64,000 nucleotides of DNA from positions 9,114,001 through 9,178,000 of the forward strand of contig OZ234501.1 in assembly GCA_965153455.1 (NCBI GenBank), given 5' to 3'. This document shows, one piece after another, positions 59,450 to 64,000 of the stretch (position 1 is the stretch's first letter; each line of letters begins with the position of its first letter). The DNA comes from Sphagnum compactum. Taxonomy: Eukaryota; Bryophyta; Sphagnopsida; Sphagnales. Under the pieces are notes generated by a model, which did no database searches, had not been told where the DNA came from, and saw nothing but the letters and a program-made list of their open reading frames with translations. A program made the translations under genes and the position numbers.

Positions 59450-62400
59450 GAGAATTTGATTTTTCTAAACTTTTGACACAACGATCATTTAATTTTGAGA
59501 AATTTTGACTTTTATTGAAGAAAATTTAATTATGGCCGAAATGGTAAAGGTACTATAATAACAATTATGAATGTATGATGTATGGATGTAGGGTTTAGGG
59601 TTTACAAATTGAAAAGAAATGAAAACTCTCAAGATCATTATTTGCTCCATCCTTTTGCACACAACTACACATGGTTGTATTTGGAAGGACTATATTTGCA
59701 TAAAGGTTGAAAGTGAGTTCTACACATGAGAAGTGAATGAACATCTTATACATGTTTAAAGTGGTGCAAAATGGTAGAATAGTCAAATTTGATTTGGTAC
59801 CAATGTCAAGACATCGACAAAAATACAATTGTAGTAAGGTATGTTTTGTGTGCATTAAACACATTGACACATGCAAACAACATCAATCATTGTACTCCTC
59901 TCAAATGTTTCTTATAAGAAAAGTTGAATACACAACTAGTTTTTCAAAACAAGATGACAACATGCTTGTTGTTAATGAAATCTAAATATTGTCTAGGTGA
60001 TCAACTTGGAATTAAATAAGTATTTGATTGGGTTATGTGAAATTATGATAGTAGTTGTTGCCTTATTTATTGGCATGGAAAAGGTGTCATGGTAGTATCC
60101 ATTAGTAAAATGTTGTGTGTTTTGATGTTAGGAATATAATTTCAACTTTTGTAAATCAAAAGAATAATTCAAATTCTTCTTTTTAAGCTTCCATAGTTGC
60201 ATATATTACCCTTGAATTAGGATTTCATTTAGGGCTAATGTTTTTCCTCTTGTATCACAAATGACATCTTGTAATTAATTCGAAGCACTAAACATATATT
60301 AATATTCATTTGATTATTGAATTAAATAAAATAATACATGTAATTTATTTTAATTCATGGATGAAATGCATCCATGAACATCCATTTTGAATCCATAATG
60401 GAAAATATTCATCCATCAATGTTCACATTTTATTCATAATAATTGTTACTAAGGTTTTCAATAAGATTATTTGGAAAAATGGTTAGAAGGAAAAAAAAAA
60501 AAAACTCATTCTCCAAATAAATATGATAAAAGTGATACGTCTCATCACCTTTAATTTGTTCAATAATTTAATCAAAATTATGACCTTGTGCTATAACCTT
60601 ATAAATAAAGTCATATTTGAAAATTGTATTGAGAATTTTGTGGCTTTGTTTTAAATCATCTTTGTGTGTGGTTGGATTTAAGTTTAAGCATGTTTTGTTA
60701 TAGTCTATTTTAGAATGTGTGATATTTTTTATTAATGAAATTTTATATTATGTTTAAGCCTTCAACAAATTGAAAGAAACAAAAGATTCAAACTTTTTAC
60801 AAATGGAAAAATATTGAATTTGAAAAAATAGCCAAACTATATTGGTGAATTCTCCAGCGTTAGAAATAAAATGATGGGTATTGATAATCAACATCATTTC
60901 AAGGTATTCCTTATTTTTAAAATCAAAATTCCATTCATTAATATCAAGAAAAAATGTAACTAGTCAAATGATGAAACAATTATTCAAAAAAGGAGAGTTT
61001 TTCAAAACTTTTATAATTTGATGATGATTAAATATGTCAACATTTGTTGATTTCTTAAATGGCTTATTTTGTTCAAATTTTCCACATTCAACACATTTTT
61101 AAATCTATTGTTTATTATATGACTACATATTTAATCAAAAATTTACTTATGTTCTTCTATTAATTAACCTAATATATTCCACTTGAACAATCTATAGTTA
61201 AACAATTAATTTTTTTCCAATGTATTATTTTGGAAGGTCCCAATTAACGAATCTTATGTTATTTTGTGAATATTTTTTTGGAACAACTTTGAAAACATGT
61301 TTTTTTTTCATAAAATGTGTTTTTCATAAATTTTGTAATTAAAAAAAAACCTTACAACTTATGTGATTTTTAAAAAAATGTTTGAATATACTTCCAACAT
61401 TTTCAAAATTTGAACAATTTAATGAAATAGGTTAGAACCATTTAAATTGTGATTGCCTCAATGCCTAACGAGAATAAGGTAATAATTTTAGGTATGGTAA
61501 TAGGGCAACTAGTTAAAGACTGAAGAGGAGAAGGCAATTGTTGCCAATAAACGATAACAAGCAAAATGATTGTCCCATCCATATCAAATACCACATTAAA
61601 AGGCCTTTTCAAGGAGGAATGACAAAGGATTGAAACCTTGAACCATACCTTAGAGGAACATTTGTATAAAAGAAAGATCCTAGAACAAAAAATAAGGTAA
61701 TAATGGTTTTATAGGTAAACATAACAAGGGTCAAAGAAGAGTGAGAATATGAACATGAAATAGCTAATGTTGAAATCAAGGCTTTAAGACCTTATCAATA
61801 CGAAATTATCATTTTTAAGGAAATCTAACACCATGAAACGGAAGATAAGGAGTAACTTACCTACCATCAATCTATAAAAGTTAATTGAAAAAATAATCCT
61901 TGTTACTAGGCGAGTTAACTTATAATTAGTTGATTTAAAAAGGTTTTTTAGTAATTTTTATCTATCAATGGTAGGTAAATTTTTTACCATTTTTTAATTA
62001 TCTAGGAAATGAAATCACTAAATTTAGTTAGTTTTAAAAGCACATGATGGCAAGTAACTTGCCATCACACTTTTGTTGACTTAAGTGAATACTTGAATAG
62101 TTGTCATAAAAATGAGAATAGATAGGTTCCATGTGAATATGGGTGGTGCATGTCAAGGATAAAACAATGATAAAATTTGAAGAAGATTAAACAACTTGAT
62201 AAACAATGAACAATAATTAAATGATTTTATTTTTTAAATAAGGCATGATGCAAGTTAGGCATGAAATGAACTATGCATACAAAAGACAGAACTTGTGTTA
62301 ACAAAATTGAAGGGTGGTGCCTTTTGAACCTTTTATTATATTATTCAATTTTTTTTTTTACAAGATCATTAACTTTCTAGGAGGTTTTGCCAATTAAATT

Positions 62401-64000
62401 TTTTATACATTTTTATTAAATAACATTTTAGAAACTTATGTCAAACATATCTTTTAGAATATTTCACCAATTATTTTTTTACAAAAATTTACATTTTTTG
62501 TAAACTTATTTTATAAGCTAATGGTAGTTACACGTTATAAAAAAAATTAAACACATTTTTCATAGATATTTTTGAAAACTTTTAGAAATTTCCAAACACA
62601 TTTTTCATGGATATTTATGAGACCTTTGAAAAAACTTCCAAAATGTTCTTTAAATTTTTTTGAATAAAATAAACTTTTGTTATGGTTTAATGTCCATGAC
62701 ATTACCTCTTTTTATAACAAAACATTCCACAAGGAGCATGGAAATGAATCATAATTGAAAAAAATGTGTCACATAGTTTCTATGACGTAAAATAATTGTT
62801 GTTTTTGAAGTAGAACATTCAACAATCGTCATAACCAACAATCATAACCAACATATTTTATTGAAAACCAAATTAAAATGGTTGCATGTATTCATTCATA
62901 AAACATCCTTCAAATATGACTTTTGAATGGCCTTCATGACCAAGTTCAACTTTGGGGACAATTACTAAACAACTGCAATGGATCCTTTGGCACCTTCATG
63001 GTCTAAATGATTCATTTTGATGTCATTGATGTGATTTCCATGGTTGACATAACCAAAATGTTTCCTTTGGGATATTTGCAATCGAAAGTTTTTATTTTTT
63101 AGATGATGTGACTTCAACCTATTGGTTGTTCATGACTTCACACGAATGATTACAAGATGGACAAAATGGGTTTTCCTTATCATTTATACAATATTTAAGA
63201 ATTTTCAAAATTTTAAAATTGTTTCGTTTGCTTCTATGTGGGCTTGAATATTTTAGAAATTTCTTGGACACGATTCTCAAAATTCTATAAATTTCAAAAA
63301 GGTGATGATTATATTATTAAATAACATTTTGATTTATCATTAGTTTAAATTGAAATGGACATTGTTTATGAAATTATTAAACCTTCCACAATGCATTGAT
63401 TAAGCTAAAAGCAAGTTCCATGTATGTTTATTAACCATGCATCCATGCTAGTGGACTAGGTATTCCAAACATCCATGAAAAATTCATGAATCCAAAAAAA
63501 CATTGACTTCAAAAATTTTTCGGCCATCCATTTAAATTAATGGAGGTGGTTGAATATGTTTCCCAAGAATGGTAGATTCATGAAAAGGTTCAAAAATTGA
63601 AACATGGAATATTGGATGGATTTTCATTAATGTCAAAAGGTGTAATTGAAATGCAACTAGGTTTATTTAGCTAATAATAAGAAATGATCCAAGTTGTTAG
63701 TATGCCAAATTCTTTGAAAACCTTGCAAATTGTAAATTTTGATGAAATACTCAAACTTGATATCCAACTTTATAGTTTGGATGTTAGTTTTAAAGTTTGT
63801 TGCAATTGTGAAATCAACTCACTTCAAATGTCAACCTAGTTTTTTAATAAGTTATTTTACAATTGAATTATTTGTCTTACTTCCTACCAAGGTATCAAAC
63901 CTAAAGTGTCATCCATAATTTGGAAAAATGGAGTGTGATTAGCTAGTGAATGATGTTATATGTGAATTCGACCAAGGGTAAAAGGTTGACCTATTCATCT
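59450..64000. other. AT-rich gene-free stretch to window end
   Basis: About 4.5 kb of A/T-rich DNA with only short frames (59595-59876 minus; 59737-59985 plus). Around 61560-61830 the plus strand reads faintly like a charged coiled coil (HTLEEHLYKRKILEQKI) with many stops, possibly old repeat-borne coding DNA. A telomere-like gtagggtttagggttt lies at about 59590. Confidence 0.45.

Noticed and set aside
1-64000. CRISPR arrays, bacterial operons or phage genes
   Set aside because: Tandem repeats here lack CRISPR spacer structure, and the genes are spliced plant genes.

Overview
This window looks like nuclear DNA from a land plant. The four recognisable host genes or gene remnants are plant types: a Mediator MED6 gene with GT-AG introns, a plastid-targeted TrpC-fold gene, a group-G bZIP (GBF) gene with an MFMR region, and an OSB-like remnant. 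Promoter DNA carries TTTAGGG-type telo-boxes. The sequence is AT-rich and gene-poor, and it is packed with old, heavily mutated transposons. The paired LTRs of one element differ at roughly 14-22% of the positions I aligned by eye. That pattern suits a large, slowly turning-over genome such as a fern or gymnosperm; this is inference, and I cannot name the species.

Bases 1-17750 are a nested retrotransposon block. The outer element is a Ty3/gypsy chromovirus: gag, zinc knuckle, protease remnant, RT, RNase H, integrase and chromodomain. Its 5' LTR runs off the left edge of the window. A second gypsy element of Tat/Athila type (901-12193) is inserted in its gag, and a 920-bp solo LTR (14700-15619) sits between its RNase H and integrase. 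All copies are dead.

Bases 17750-36000 hold satellite-like tandem repeats, one small gene (22737-23414, minus strand) encoding two related beta-rich repeats, a probable CACTA DNA transposon (26147-31106) with SINE-like inserts, and a Helitron relic (about 33230-34700). Long AT-rich stretches show no gene.

Bases 36000-51000 are the host-gene island. MED6 (plus strand, 5 exons, 264 codons) lies at 36101-38054. An OSB-like remnant (minus) follows. A 480-bp terminal-inverted-repeat element stuffed with a 42-bp minisatellite lies at 41431-41910. Next comes an eight-exon chloroplast indole-3-glycerol-phosphate-synthase-like gene (minus, 43920-47260, 349 codons) that lacks several catalytic residues. 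Last is an intronless GBF-type bZIP gene (minus, 49616-50827).

Bases 51000-64000 contain the upstream region of the bZIP gene, a pogo-like DDE transposase relic (about 54180-55490), an unidentified decayed coding region on the minus strand (57744-59447), and AT-rich DNA in which I see no gene. The host genes do not form a pathway or operon. I found no complete novel system; the best leads are the altered TrpC-fold protein, the intronless GBF, and the minisatellite-filled inverted-repeat element.
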